Below are positions 1-6,389 of a stretch of 7,405 nt of DNA, in pieces. How positions within the stretch are numbered: position 1 is the first letter of the stretch; every line of letters begins with the position of its first letter. The stretch is from contig JANWYC010000046.1 in NCBI GenBank assembly GCA_025057245.1, forward strand, positions 1 to 7,405, written 5' to 3'. The notes below the pieces were generated by a model. It did not search any database. It saw only the letters and a program-made list of their open reading frames with translations, and was not told the DNA's origin. This stretch comes from Aquificaceae bacterium (lineage in GTDB: Bacteria; Aquificota; Aquificia; Aquificales; Aquificaceae). A program made the position numbers and the translations under genes.

Positions 1-229
1 GGGAAAGTCCCCTGTGTTTAGAAAACATTTGGTACGGTCTCCACAAAAACCTTATACCCTTCCAGCGTTTTGAAGGCTTTGACTGAGGAAGGTCTAAGTC
101 AGGAGATAGCAAGAAAGTTCCAACAAGATAGCCGGCAGTAAAGACAAGGTAGAACTCCTTAGGCACGTAGTAAAGACATACCGGTAGAGCCGTCAAATTC
201 ACAAAATCGTGACTTCTCCCTAAGGCCAT
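1..229 (-). CDS. DUF2227-like putative metal-binding membrane protein, N-terminal 76 codons, cut by window edge
   Basis: An open frame begins with ATG at 229-227, directly after the recJ stop codon, and runs without a stop to the left edge (76 codons plus one base). A ribosome site, GAGGT at 238-234, lies inside the last recJ codons, 4 nt before the ATG, the same spacing as other genes here. Visible motifs are GRSHD near residues 4-8, a hydrophobic stretch around residues 26-42, SPDLDL at 42-47, a basic/aromatic patch RWKGIRFLWRPY at 55-66, and HRGLS at 72-76. An N-terminal His-Asp, a (S/T)PDLD motif and an HRG-LSH motif are what I remember of the DUF2227 metal-binding family, which is related in style to YdjM-type membrane hydrolases. 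His7, Asp8, Asp44, Asp46 and His72 would be the candidate metal ligands. The biochemical function is unknown. Family assignment is from recall of motifs; the reading frame itself is well supported. Confidence 0.8.
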   Translation of the reverse strand, partial: MALGRSHDFVNLTALPVCLYYVPKEFYLVFTAGYLVGTFLLSPDLDLPQSKPSKRWKGIRFLWRPYQMFSKHRGLS

Positions 230-1855
230 CTAAACCTCTACATCCACGAGCGTTATCCTTTTAAAACCTCTCCTATCTATTTGGTAAGCGACCCTTTTGC
301 CTTTTATGGGAAACTTTAGCCTTTTGTTGGTGGAACTTTCCCAAGAAACTACTATAAAATCACCAGCCTTTAGAACCATTCTATCTACGCCGTGTTCCAA
401 CAGTCTGAGCTCTAAGAGCTCAGAAACAAAAACCGGCTCGGGGAAACCCTCTCCGTAAGGTTCAAGCTCACCTATTAGATTGTAAAGGCTCCGGTCTATT
501 TTAGACAAAGGTATGGGCATGTCTATGTAGAGCTTGCTTTCCATTATCTGAGCGTTGGAAAAGAGCTCCCTTGCCAGTCTTTCAAAAAGCTCAATCTTCT
601 GGCTCTCTATGGCAAAACCTACCGCAGAAGGATGACCACCCCAGCGTAGGAAAAGGTGTGATATGGGCTTTATAGTTTGGTATAGGTCTATGCCTTCTGG
701 AGCTCTTGAGGAGGCTATGGTATGCTCCTTTCCTATCGCAAGCACTACCGTGGGTTTTTCAAGAAGGCTTGAGAGTTTTCCAGCTACTATACCCGCCACA
801 CCACCCGCCCAGTCTTCAAGCTTCACAACTACAAGGTTCTCATCTTTCTGAGCCTGTGACTGTCTTAGGGCTTCTTCGAAGGCATTCTGGCTCAGATGCT
901 TTCTAAACTGGTTCAGCTGGTGTATTCTTTCCACAAGCTCACTTGCTCTTTTCTCATCCCTTTCTATAAGTAGCTTTAGGGAAGTGTAAGGCTTTGCCAC
1001 CCTTCCGGGTGCGTTTAGCCGGGGTGCGATGTAGAAAGCCACATCCCTTGAGCTTACCTCCCTCATGCCAGACCTTTCCATCAAAAGTCTTAACCCCGGT
1101 GTCCCATGCCCCCCTTTGAGTATGTGATTTAAAAGCCTTATGCCGTTGGAGACTATTATCCTGTTTAGAAAGTTCATGGGCATCACATCTGCCACAGTGC
1201 CTATGCACGCAAGGTGCAGGTATTCCCTTACGTCCAGGTCTAACTCCAGCTCCCTTTTGAGAAGGACGGAGAGGTAAAAGGCAAGACCAGAAGAGGATAG
1301 ACCTTTAAACTCCTTCAGACCGTTGCTATCCAGCTTAGGGTTCACAATTATGGCAGGTGGTAGCCTATCAGAAGGGTTGTGGTGGTCAAGAACTATCACG
1401 GGTATCTTGAGAAGACTCAGCTCCTCCACCGCATTAGTTCCGTTATCCACCGTGATTAAAAGGTCCGCATACCTGCCTATTTTTATAGCCAGCTCTTTCG
1501 TAAGACCGTAGCCCTTTTTCCTTGAAGGCAAAAGGGGTAAAACCTTTGAGCCTGCACTTTTAAGTATTTGATAAAGAATGGCAGTGCCGGTTATACCATC
1601 CGCATCGTAGTCTCCAAAGAGAACTATTCTCCTTCCTTTTCTCACATAGTCCGCTACTAGCTCCACCGCCCGCCTTATGTTAGGAATGTCGTAAGGTGGT
1701 AGTAAGTCCTTGAGATGGCTTTTTAACGCGTCGTGGCTTGCTTGCCTGTTAGCTAAAAGCTGAGCCTTAATGTAGCCAGAGCTCTCCACCACAGCCCGCT
1801 CTGGTTTCACATGCTTACTTAAAATGACCCATTCTCTTTCAGAAATACCCTTCAT
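230..1855 (-). CDS. recJ: Single-stranded-DNA-specific 5'-3' exonuclease RecJ
   Basis: The 541-residue product is close to the usual bacterial RecJ length (E. coli about 577). It degrades single-stranded DNA 5' to 3' in recombination, mismatch and base-excision repair, using Mn/Mg in a DHH phosphoesterase site. The DHH-domain motifs are in order: GDYDADG at 81-87, TVDNGT at 135-140, LDHH at 156-159 and GTVADVMP at 219-226. The DHHA1 part shows RLNAPGR at 279-285, GGVAGIVAGKL at 351-361 and the GGHPSAVGF signature at 406-414. A C-terminal OB-like region follows, with PYGEGFPEPVF at 466-476. All expected metal-binding aspartates and histidines are present. The ATG at 1855 overlaps the murC stop by 4 bp (ATGA); its own ribosome site is weak (AAAGG two bases away), so translational coupling to murC is likely. 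Full length and intact. Confidence 0.96.
   Translation of the reverse strand: MKGISEREWVILSKHVKPERAVVESSGYIKAQLLANRQASHDALKSHLKDLLPPYDIPNIRRAVELVADYVRKGRRIVLFGDYDADGITGTAILYQILKSAGSKVLPLLPSRKKGYGLTKELAIKIGRYADLLITVDNGTNAVEELSLLKIPVIVLDHHNPSDRLPPAIIVNPKLDSNGLKEFKGLSSSGLAFYLSVLLKRELELDLDVREYLHLACIGTVADVMPMNFLNRIIVSNGIRLLNHILKGGHGTPGLRLLMERSGMREVSSRDVAFYIAPRLNAPGRVAKPYTSLKLLIERDEKRASELVERIHQLNQFRKHLSQNAFEEALRQSQAQKDENLVVVKLEDWAGGVAGIVAGKLSSLLEKPTVVLAIGKEHTIASSRAPEGIDLYQTIKPISHLFLRWGGHPSAVGFAIESQKIELFERLARELFSNAQIMESKLYIDMPIPLSKIDRSLYNLIGELEPYGEGFPEPVFVSELLELRLLEHGVDRMVLKAGDFIVVSWESSTNKRLKFPIKGKRVAYQIDRRGFKRITLVDVEV
234..238 (-). promoter_or_regulatory. Ribosome-binding site for the DUF2227-like gene, inside the recJ 3' end
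   Basis: GAGGT on the minus strand lies 4 nt before the ATG at 229. The same bases encode the final Glu-Val of RecJ. The spacing matches the strong sites of rpsB, tsf and frr, so it supports the chosen start and implies translation immediately after RecJ terminates. Confidence 0.65.
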
Positions 1856-3210
1856 AGCCTTTTTAAAGATAAAAACTCCTCACACCATCGCGATATGCTA
1901 CCCGCACCCATAAACAGCAAAACCTTACCTTCCAGGTCCTCCTCCTCAAGTTGTTTAAATAACTCCTCCTTTGTGGTGCAGAACTGGCAGTTTGCTCTCT
2001 TTGCCAGCTCCTCCGCACTCACGCGGTATAAATTCTCCTCGCTGGCAGAGTATATGTCCGTGAGTAGGCACATGTCCGCATCTTTCAACACTTGGGCAAA
2101 CTCCTCAAAAAGGTAGTAGGTTCTTGAGTATCTGTGGGGTTGGAACACAAGAAGCACGTTTCTGTCTGGATAGACGTCCCTTAACGCTTCCAACACTGCC
2201 TTTATCTCCGTTGGGTGATGTCCGTAGTCGTCGTAAACGGGTGTGTTTCCTATGTATCCTTTTAGCTCAAGCCTTCTTTCTGCGTTCTTAAAGCTTTCAA
2301 GGGCACTCTTGACAACCTGAAAGTCTATGCCAGATTCAAGGCACACACAAGCGCAAGCAAGGGCGTTGTATACGTTATGCCTTCCTGGCACTCCTAAATG
2401 CACTTCACCTAAGTTTTTACCCTCTTTCCAAAGCTCAAAGACATACCTGCCATCTACGAGCCTAAGGTTGTCCGCGTAGTAGTTAACATCCTTCCTCAAG
2501 CCGTAACCTACCACCTTCCTGTGCGTCCGCTCACTTATCCAAACACAGTTTTGGTCGTCCATGTTCAGAACTACAAAACCGTAAAAGGGCACTGCGTCCG
2601 CAAACTTAAGAAAGGCACTTTTTATGTCTTCCAGGTCTTTGTAAAAACCTAAATGCTCCCTGTCTATGTTAGTAATCACTGCTACTGTGGGTAATAACTT
2701 TAAAAAGCTACCGTCGCTCTCGTCCGCCTCGGATATGATAAGTTTGTCTTTACCCAGCTTGGCGTTAGAGCCTAAGCTTTGAAGCACACCGCCTATTAGC
2801 ACGGTAGGGTCGTAGCCTGCAAGATGAAAGGTGTGTGCTATCATGGAAGTGGTGGTTGTTTTTCCGTGAGAACCGCAGACCGCTATACCCTCCCCGAGTC
2901 TGAAGAGCTCCGCAAGCATCTCACCTCTGGGTATGGTGGGCACTCCCAAGGACTTAGCCTTTCTTATCTCTGGATTATCCTCAGACACCGCAGAAGAGTA
3001 GACCACCACCTGAGCATCCCCTAGGTTTTCCTCCCTGTGTTGTATGTAAATTTTTGCTCCCTTTTTCTGAAGAAGATGGGTGTTTTTGTTCTCTCTTATG
3101 TCTGAGCCTGAGACCTTGTAGCCTAATTCAAGAAGTATTTGGGCTATTCCGCTCATTCCTATACCGCCTATGCCTACAAAGTGAAAGCTTTTGACCTTTT
3201 CTCTGAACAT
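1852..3210 (-). CDS. murC: UDP-N-acetylmuramate--L-alanine ligase MurC
   Basis: This 452-residue cytoplasmic Mur ligase joins L-alanine to UDP-MurNAc using ATP, the first step of peptidoglycan stem-peptide synthesis. The N-terminal Rossmann domain has GIGGIGMSG at 13-21. The central ATPase domain has the P-loop GSHGKTTTT at 113-121, EADESDGSF at 161-169, NIDREHLGFY at 181-190 and PGRHNVYNALA at 275-285. The C-terminal domain has YDDYGHHPTEI at 326-336, FQPHRYSRT at 356-364 and GAGSI at 435-439. Length and domain order are normal. The usual ExxRRFE-type segment reads AERRLELKG (310-318), a mild variant. The start at 3210 is right because the family's nucleotide-binding motif begins about ten residues in, and the next Met lies inside it. 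No Shine-Dalgarno precedes it; instead a TATAAT ends 6 bp before the ATG, suggesting leaderless mRNA. The 3' end overlaps recJ by 4 bp. Confidence 0.97.
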   Translation of the reverse strand: MFREKVKSFHFVGIGGIGMSGIAQILLELGYKVSGSDIRENKNTHLLQKKGAKIYIQHREENLGDAQVVVYSSAVSEDNPEIRKAKSLGVPTIPRGEMLAELFRLGEGIAVCGSHGKTTTTSMIAHTFHLAGYDPTVLIGGVLQSLGSNAKLGKDKLIISEADESDGSFLKLLPTVAVITNIDREHLGFYKDLEDIKSAFLKFADAVPFYGFVVLNMDDQNCVWISERTHRKVVGYGLRKDVNYYADNLRLVDGRYVFELWKEGKNLGEVHLGVPGRHNVYNALACACVCLESGIDFQVVKSALESFKNAERRLELKGYIGNTPVYDDYGHHPTEIKAVLEALRDVYPDRNVLLVFQPHRYSRTYYLFEEFAQVLKDADMCLLTDIYSASEENLYRVSAEELAKRANCQFCTTKEELFKQLEEEDLEGKVLLFMGAGSISRWCEEFLSLKRL

Positions 3211-3219
3211 GTGTATATT
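3191..3219 (+). promoter_or_regulatory. Sigma70-type promoter of tRNA-Arg
   Basis: TTGACC at 3191-3196 and TATATT at 3214-3219 are separated by exactly 17 bp, the optimal spacing for the housekeeping sigma factor. The predicted start lies around 3225-3228, only a few bases before the mature tRNA 5' end at 3231. The -35 box lies inside murC codons 5-7 on the opposite strand, and the spacer covers the murC start codon. Confidence 0.7.
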
Positions 3220-3222
3220 ATA
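3217..3222 (-). promoter_or_regulatory. Predicted -10 element of a leaderless murC promoter
   Basis: A perfect TATAAT is on the minus strand at 3222-3217, separated by 6 bp from the murC ATG (A at 3210). A start site 7 bp downstream of the -10 would fall on the A of the ATG itself, which fits the absence of a ribosome site. No good -35 is visible: the hexamer at a 17-bp spacing lies inside the tRNA gene and reads CTGAGC. It overlaps the plus-strand -10 of the tRNA promoter. Inference from motif and spacing only. Confidence 0.5.
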
Positions 3223-3230
3223 ACTTTGCA

Positions 3231-3304
3231 GTGTCCGTAGCTCAGTAGGATAGAGCGTGGGTCTCCGGAACCCAAGGTCGGGGGTTCAAGTCCCCCCGGA
3301 CACG
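3231..3304 (+). tRNA. tRNA-Arg, anticodon CCG
   Basis: A complete 74-nt cloverleaf can be folded by eye. The acceptor stem GTGTCCG (3231-3237) pairs with CGGACAC (3297-3303). The D arm GCTC/GAGC (3240-3243/3253-3256) has an AGTAGGATA loop. The anticodon stem TGGGT/ACCCA (3258-3262/3270-3274) has loop CTCCGGA, giving anticodon CCG at 3265-3267, with G at position 37. The variable loop is AGGTC, and the T arm GGGGG/CCCCC (3280-3284/3292-3296) has loop TTCAAGT. The discriminator base is G at 3304. It reads CGG arginine codons. The CCA tail is not encoded (CAT follows the discriminator), so it must be added after transcription. It is the only plus-strand gene in the window, lying 20 bp from divergent murC and 3 bp from the convergent frr stop. 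Confidence 0.97.
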
Positions 3305-3307
3305 CAT

Positions 3308-3853
3308 TCAACCTCCCATAATTTCCTTTTCCTTTGCCTCAGCCAGATGGTTTATCTCTTCCACATACTTGTCCGTAAGCTTTTGAAGCCTTTCCAACGC
3401 CCTTTTAATGTCGTCCTCAGACACGCCTTCTACGTCCTCTATCATTTCTTTTGCATCCCTCCTTATGTTTCTTACCGCCACTCGTGCCTCTTCTGCCATT
3501 TTGTGAAGCATTCTGGTAAGCTCTTTCCTCCTTTCCTGAGTAAGGGGTGGCAGGGTTATTCTGAGTAGGTTTCCTTGCCTCTGGGGTGTAAGGTTTAGGT
3601 TTTCCATGATGGACTTTTCCACGCTGGAGACTGCGTTAGCATCCCAGACTTGGATGCTTATTTGGTTTACATCGGTAACGCTAATAGTTCCCAGCTGTTT
3701 TAGTGGCACTTTTGAACCGTAGTATTCTACCTTAAGCTCTTCCACCAGCGAAGTGCTTGCCCTTCCCGTCCTTAGACCTGCTATCTCGTTCTTAAAGTAG
3801 TTTACCGCCTTTTTCATGTCCTCTTCTGCGCTTTTAAAAATGTCCTCTATCAT
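3308..3853 (-). CDS. frr: Ribosome recycling factor RRF
   Basis: The 181-residue product (family about 185) acts with EF-G to split post-termination ribosomes. Its two-domain plan is visible. A long-helix bundle is formed by the N-terminal helix (2-29, leading into LRTGRAS at 27-33) and the C-terminal helices (about 105-178). Between them a beta-rich domain II covers about 34-103. Conserved segments are PPLTQERRKEL at 102-112 and ARVAVRNIRRDA at 123-134, which includes the Arg used in 23S rRNA contact. The ATG at 3853 has a strong AGGAGGT (3865-3859) 5 nt upstream, and the pyrH stop is 14 bp away, so it is the last gene of the rpsB-tsf-pyrH-frr unit. Its stop ends 3 bp from the 3' end of the opposing tRNA-Arg, leaving no room for a terminator. 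Confidence 0.98.
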   Translation of the reverse strand: MIEDIFKSAEEDMKKAVNYFKNEIAGLRTGRASTSLVEELKVEYYGSKVPLKQLGTISVTDVNQISIQVWDANAVSSVEKSIMENLNLTPQRQGNLLRITLPPLTQERRKELTRMLHKMAEEARVAVRNIRRDAKEMIEDVEGVSEDDIKRALERLQKLTDKYVEEINHLAEAKEKEIMGG

Positions 3854-3867
3854 AGCAGACCTCCTAA

Positions 3868-4590
3868 CTATCTCACTAATGAGCCCACTCTCTCCCCCAT
3901 TACCGCTTTTAGAAGGTTGCCCGGTCTTTTTATGTTAAGCACCAAAATAGGAAGCTTGTTTTCCCTGCACATGGTCATGGCGGTGTGGTCCATTACCCTT
4001 ATACCCTTAGTTATCGCGTCCATGTAAGATATCTCCCTTATAAACTCCGCCTTTGGGTTTTTCATAGGGTCGTCTGTGTATATACCGTCCACCTTGGTAG
4101 CCTTTATAAAAAGGTCTGCGCCTATTTCAACCGCCCTCAGAGCTCCTGCGGTGTCCGTAGAGAAAAAAGGATTCCCAGTGCCTGCGGCAAATATGACCAC
4201 TCTACCCTTTTCCAAGTGCCTTATGGCTCTTCTCCTAATGTAAGGCTCTGCTACCTGCCTCATCTCTATGGCTGAGAGAACCCTGGTGGGTATTTGAGCT
4301 ATTCTCTCCAGGGCTGACTGCAAAGCAAGGGCGTTTATGACCGTCGCAAGCATACCCATGTAATCCCCAGTGGCCCTGTCTATGCCCATCTCCAGACCCT
4401 CCACCCCTCTGAAGATGTTTCCACCACCTATGACTATAGCAGTCTGCACTCCCACGTTAAGAAGGTTCTTTATCTCGTCGCATATGTACTGCAAAAACTT
4501 TGGGTCTATGCCAAACTCCTGCTCGCCCGCAAGAGCTTCACCAGAGAGTTTAAGAAGCACTCTTTTGTATACCGGTCCTTCCTCCATCAC
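3868..4590 (-). CDS. pyrH: Uridylate kinase (UMP kinase) PyrH
   Basis: This 240-residue amino-acid-kinase-fold enzyme phosphorylates UMP to UDP with ATP in pyrimidine nucleotide synthesis. It is normally a hexamer regulated by GTP and UTP. Motifs are KLSGEAL at 14-20 (ATP phosphates), IGGGNIFRG at 54-62, [13 protein letters not shown] at 71-83 (UMP site), [12 protein letters not shown] at 137-148 and [10 protein letters not shown] at 166-175 (nucleotide binding). Nothing is missing. Two starts are possible: GTG at 4590, overlapping the tsf stop by 4 bp, and ATG at 4587, sharing one base with the tsf TGA. The GAGGTG at 4604-4599 is 8 nt from the GTG and 11 from the ATG, which favours GTG slightly; codon strength favours ATG. 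Either way it is coupled to tsf. Confidence 0.97.
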   Translation of the reverse strand: MMEEGPVYKRVLLKLSGEALAGEQEFGIDPKFLQYICDEIKNLLNVGVQTAIVIGGGNIFRGVEGLEMGIDRATGDYMGMLATVINALALQSALERIAQIPTRVLSAIEMRQVAEPYIRRRAIRHLEKGRVVIFAAGTGNPFFSTDTAGALRAVEIGADLFIKATKVDGIYTDDPMKNPKAEFIREISYMDAITKGIRVMDHTAMTMCRENKLPILVLNIKRPGNLLKAVMGERVGSLVR

Positions 4591-4604
4591 GCACCACCCA
4601 CCTC
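4585..4604 (-). promoter_or_regulatory. pyrH translation start region with two start codons
   Basis: On the minus strand this holds GAGGTG (4604-4599), then GTG (4590-4588) immediately followed by in-frame ATG (4587-4585). The tsf TGA stop occupies 4589-4587. Re-initiating ribosomes could use either start. The resulting proteins differ by one residue. Confidence 0.6.
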
Positions 4605-5444
4605 GAACCTAACGAACCTTTTTATCTCAACACCCTTCTGGCTTTCCTTTATGTATTGACCTACGGTCTTCTTCTCTTCCTTTATGAACGCCTGCTCCAA
4701 CAGAACCTTTTCCTGATAGAACTTTTTAAGCCTTCCCTCTACTACCTTTTCTATGATGTTTTCTGGTTTTCCTTCTTGTTTTGCTTGTTCGCTGAGTATC
4801 CTCCTTTCCCTCTCAAGAACCTCGGGGTCTACGCTCTCTACGCTAACGAACTCGGGCTTCATAGCTGCTATCTGCAGGGCTACATCCTGAACTACTCTTA
4901 AGGTATCTTGGTCTACGCAAGGTGCGTTGTAGTCCACCAAAACGCCCACCTTGCCCACACCATGCACGTAGGCGTGAGTGTAGCCGTCAGTGTCGTATCT
5001 GACAAACCTTCTAAGTTGTATGTTCTCACCTATCTTGGCTATTGCGGACTTTATCAGCTCAGCCACCGTGGTGTTATCTGCGTAGATTTGACCTGCTATG
5101 TCTTCACCAGACCCAGACTTGTTGGCGTTTTCGGGTAGGCTTGCTATGTGCTTGGCAATCTGAAGGGCGAGCTCAGAAAAGTGCTCGTTCTTTGCCACAA
5201 AGTCTGTCTCGCAGTTTAGCTCCATGAGCACGCCCGTTTTTCTGTCTTCCGACACAAAGGCGTATATGATGCCTTCCTTTGTTTCTCTACCCGCTTTTTT
5301 GTCAGCCTTGGCAAGCCCTCTTATGCGTAGTATTTCCTTAGCCTTTTCTATATCACCACCCGCTTCCTCGAGTGCCTTTTTACACTCAAGCATACCCGCA
5401 CCAGTCATCTCCCTAAGAGTCTTTACCATTTCTGCGCTTATCAT
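4587..5444 (-). CDS. tsf: Elongation factor Ts
   Basis: The 285-residue product is the guanine-nucleotide exchange factor that releases GDP from EF-Tu. The N-terminal UBA-like domain (1-55) carries the family signature [16 protein letters not shown] at 10-25. The core has [12 protein letters not shown] at 75-86, which contains the TDFVAKN motif whose Asp-Phe pair intrudes into the EF-Tu nucleotide site. The second subdomain includes [10 protein letters not shown] at 161-170. A charged helical segment (about 205-270) is followed by a C-terminal strand, [10 protein letters not shown]. The ATG at 5444 has a strong GGAGGT 5 nt upstream, which overlaps the rpsB stop region; the gap to rpsB is 11 bp. 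The stop overlaps the pyrH start. The gene order is the widely conserved one, so identification is secure. Confidence 0.98.
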   Translation of the reverse strand: MISAEMVKTLREMTGAGMLECKKALEEAGGDIEKAKEILRIRGLAKADKKAGRETKEGIIYAFVSEDRKTGVLMELNCETDFVAKNEHFSELALQIAKHIASLPENANKSGSGEDIAGQIYADNTTVAELIKSAIAKIGENIQLRRFVRYDTDGYTHAYVHGVGKVGVLVDYNAPCVDQDTLRVVQDVALQIAAMKPEFVSVESVDPEVLERERRILSEQAKQEGKPENIIEKVVEGRLKKFYQEKVLLEQAFIKEEKKTVGQYIKESQKGVEIKRFVRFEVGGA

Positions 5445-5455
5445 AGCTTACCTCC

Positions 5456-6280
5456 TTACTCTTCCTCTATGCCTTTGTCTATGTATTCGTACTTCTCTGA
5501 CATCTCCATAGCCTTTTCAAACAGAACCTTTTCTTCCTCTTCCACGGTGATGACCCTTCTCTTGGTAACTTCTACCACCGCTTCACCCATGCTCTCCCTT
5601 CTGTTTTTGCCGTCTATGACCGCATCCGCTATCTTTGAAGTAAGCAGTTTTATGGACTTTATGGCATCATCGTTACCCGGTATGGGATAGTCTATAAGGT
5701 CAGGGTCGCAGTTAGAGTCCGCTATGGCAACTACGGTTATGCCTAACTTTTTAGCCTCCTGAAGGGCTATGGCTTCCCTCACCGTGTCCACCACCCAGAG
5801 AATGTTGGGAAGCCTTTCCATGTTCACTATACCGCCGTAGAGTTTTCTGAGCCTCTCCATGTTTCTTTTAAGCTCCCTTACCTCTTTTTTAGGAAGCACG
5901 TCAAATACGCCCTCTGACTCCATCCTCTCAAGGGTGTGTAGCTTTAGTATGCTTTTGCGCACAGTGCGGAAGTTTGTAAGCAGTCCACCCACCCAGCGCT
6001 CGTTCACATAAGGCACGCCAGCCCTTTCCGCCTCCTCCTTTATCACGTCCTTTGCCTGCTTTTTAGTGCCAACGAAGAGCACCTCCGCACCCTGAGCCAC
6101 GCTGTCCGCCACAAAGTGATAAGCCTGCTCAAGGTAGACCACTGTCTTGTTCAGGTCTACTATGTGTATGCCGTTGCGAACGCCGTATAGGTAGGGTGAC
6201 ATCTTCGGATTCCATCTGCCTTTGGAATGTCCAAAGTGGACGCCTGCCTCCAAAAGGTCTCTCATAGAAACTACTGCCAT
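5456..6280 (-). CDS. rpsB: 30S ribosomal protein S2
   Basis: The 274-residue product is a late-assembling small-subunit protein between head and body of the 30S particle, needed for S1 binding in many bacteria. It is somewhat longer than the E. coli protein (241) because of an acidic C-terminal tail ([12 protein letters not shown]). Family motifs: [10 protein letters not shown] at 9-18, RWNPKMSPY at 22-30, FVGTKKQAK at 69-77, [14 protein letters not shown] at 91-104, and [19 protein letters not shown] at 188-206, the C-terminal signature. The ATG at 6280 is set by AAGGAGGT (6292-6285), 4 nt away. It is the first gene of the cluster and sits behind its own promoter and a structured leader, which suggests autoregulation by S2. 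Confidence 0.98.
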   Translation of the reverse strand: MAVVSMRDLLEAGVHFGHSKGRWNPKMSPYLYGVRNGIHIVDLNKTVVYLEQAYHFVADSVAQGAEVLFVGTKKQAKDVIKEEAERAGVPYVNERWVGGLLTNFRTVRKSILKLHTLERMESEGVFDVLPKKEVRELKRNMERLRKLYGGIVNMERLPNILWVVDTVREAIALQEAKKLGITVVAIADSNCDPDLIDYPIPGNDDAIKSIKLLTSKIADAVIDGKNRRESMGEAVVEVTKRRVITVEEEEKVLFEKAMEMSEKYEYIDKGIEEE

Positions 6281-6355
6281 GTTTACCTCCTTGGGTTTTG
6301 CCTCCCTTTCCCAGACCCTTTACGGGCAACCCAAAGGGAAAGGTGCGGTCTTGTG
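6281..6355 (-). promoter_or_regulatory. Structured rpsB leader RNA, candidate S2 autoregulatory element
   Basis: About 75 nt separate the predicted transcription start from the rpsB ATG. An 8-bp perfect inverted repeat (CCUUUCCC from 6343-6336 with GGGAAAGG from 6312-6305) encloses a second hairpin, UUUGGG-UUG-CCC with AAA after a two-base bulge (6335-6319). The segment UUGGGUU (6334-6328) is also fully complementary to AACCCAA (6297-6291), which overlaps the first two bases of the AAGGAGGU ribosome site. These pairings are mutually exclusive or could form a pseudoknot. S2-controlled rpsB leaders are established in gammaproteobacteria and some other groups; whether this one responds to S2 is inference. 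Confidence 0.55.
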
Positions 6356-6361
6356 TGAAAC

Positions 6362-6389
6362 ATTATAGCATAAGCTGTTCCTTGCTAAA
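6362..6389 (-). promoter_or_regulatory. Extended -10 promoter of the rpsB operon
   Basis: TGCTATAAT on the minus strand (6370-6362) is a perfect extended -10 (TGnTATAAT). The best -35 is weak: TTTAGC at 6389-6384 with a 16-bp spacer, consistent with an extended -10 carrying the recognition. The predicted start is near 6356-6354. The TAA stop of hslO lies inside the TATAAT hexamer, so the promoter is embedded in the hslO 3' end. Confidence 0.72.

Noticed and set aside
954..1208. Minus-strand 84-codon frame within recJ
   Set aside because: It is out of frame with an intact, motif-complete recJ and is rich in His/Cys/Arg in the manner of shadow translations.
3257..3568. Plus-strand open frame of 103 codons starting inside the tRNA and running over frr
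   Set aside because: It begins in the anticodon arm of a clear tRNA and then lies antisense to frr. Its composition (Cys, Phe, His-rich) is typical of a shadow frame, and it has no ribosome site.
6129..6329. Minus-strand 66-codon frame overlapping the rpsB start and leader
   Set aside because: Its codons overlap the S2 N-terminus in another frame, and its Gly/Lys-rich start derives from the purine-rich leader. The leader's structure and ribosome site explain these bases better.
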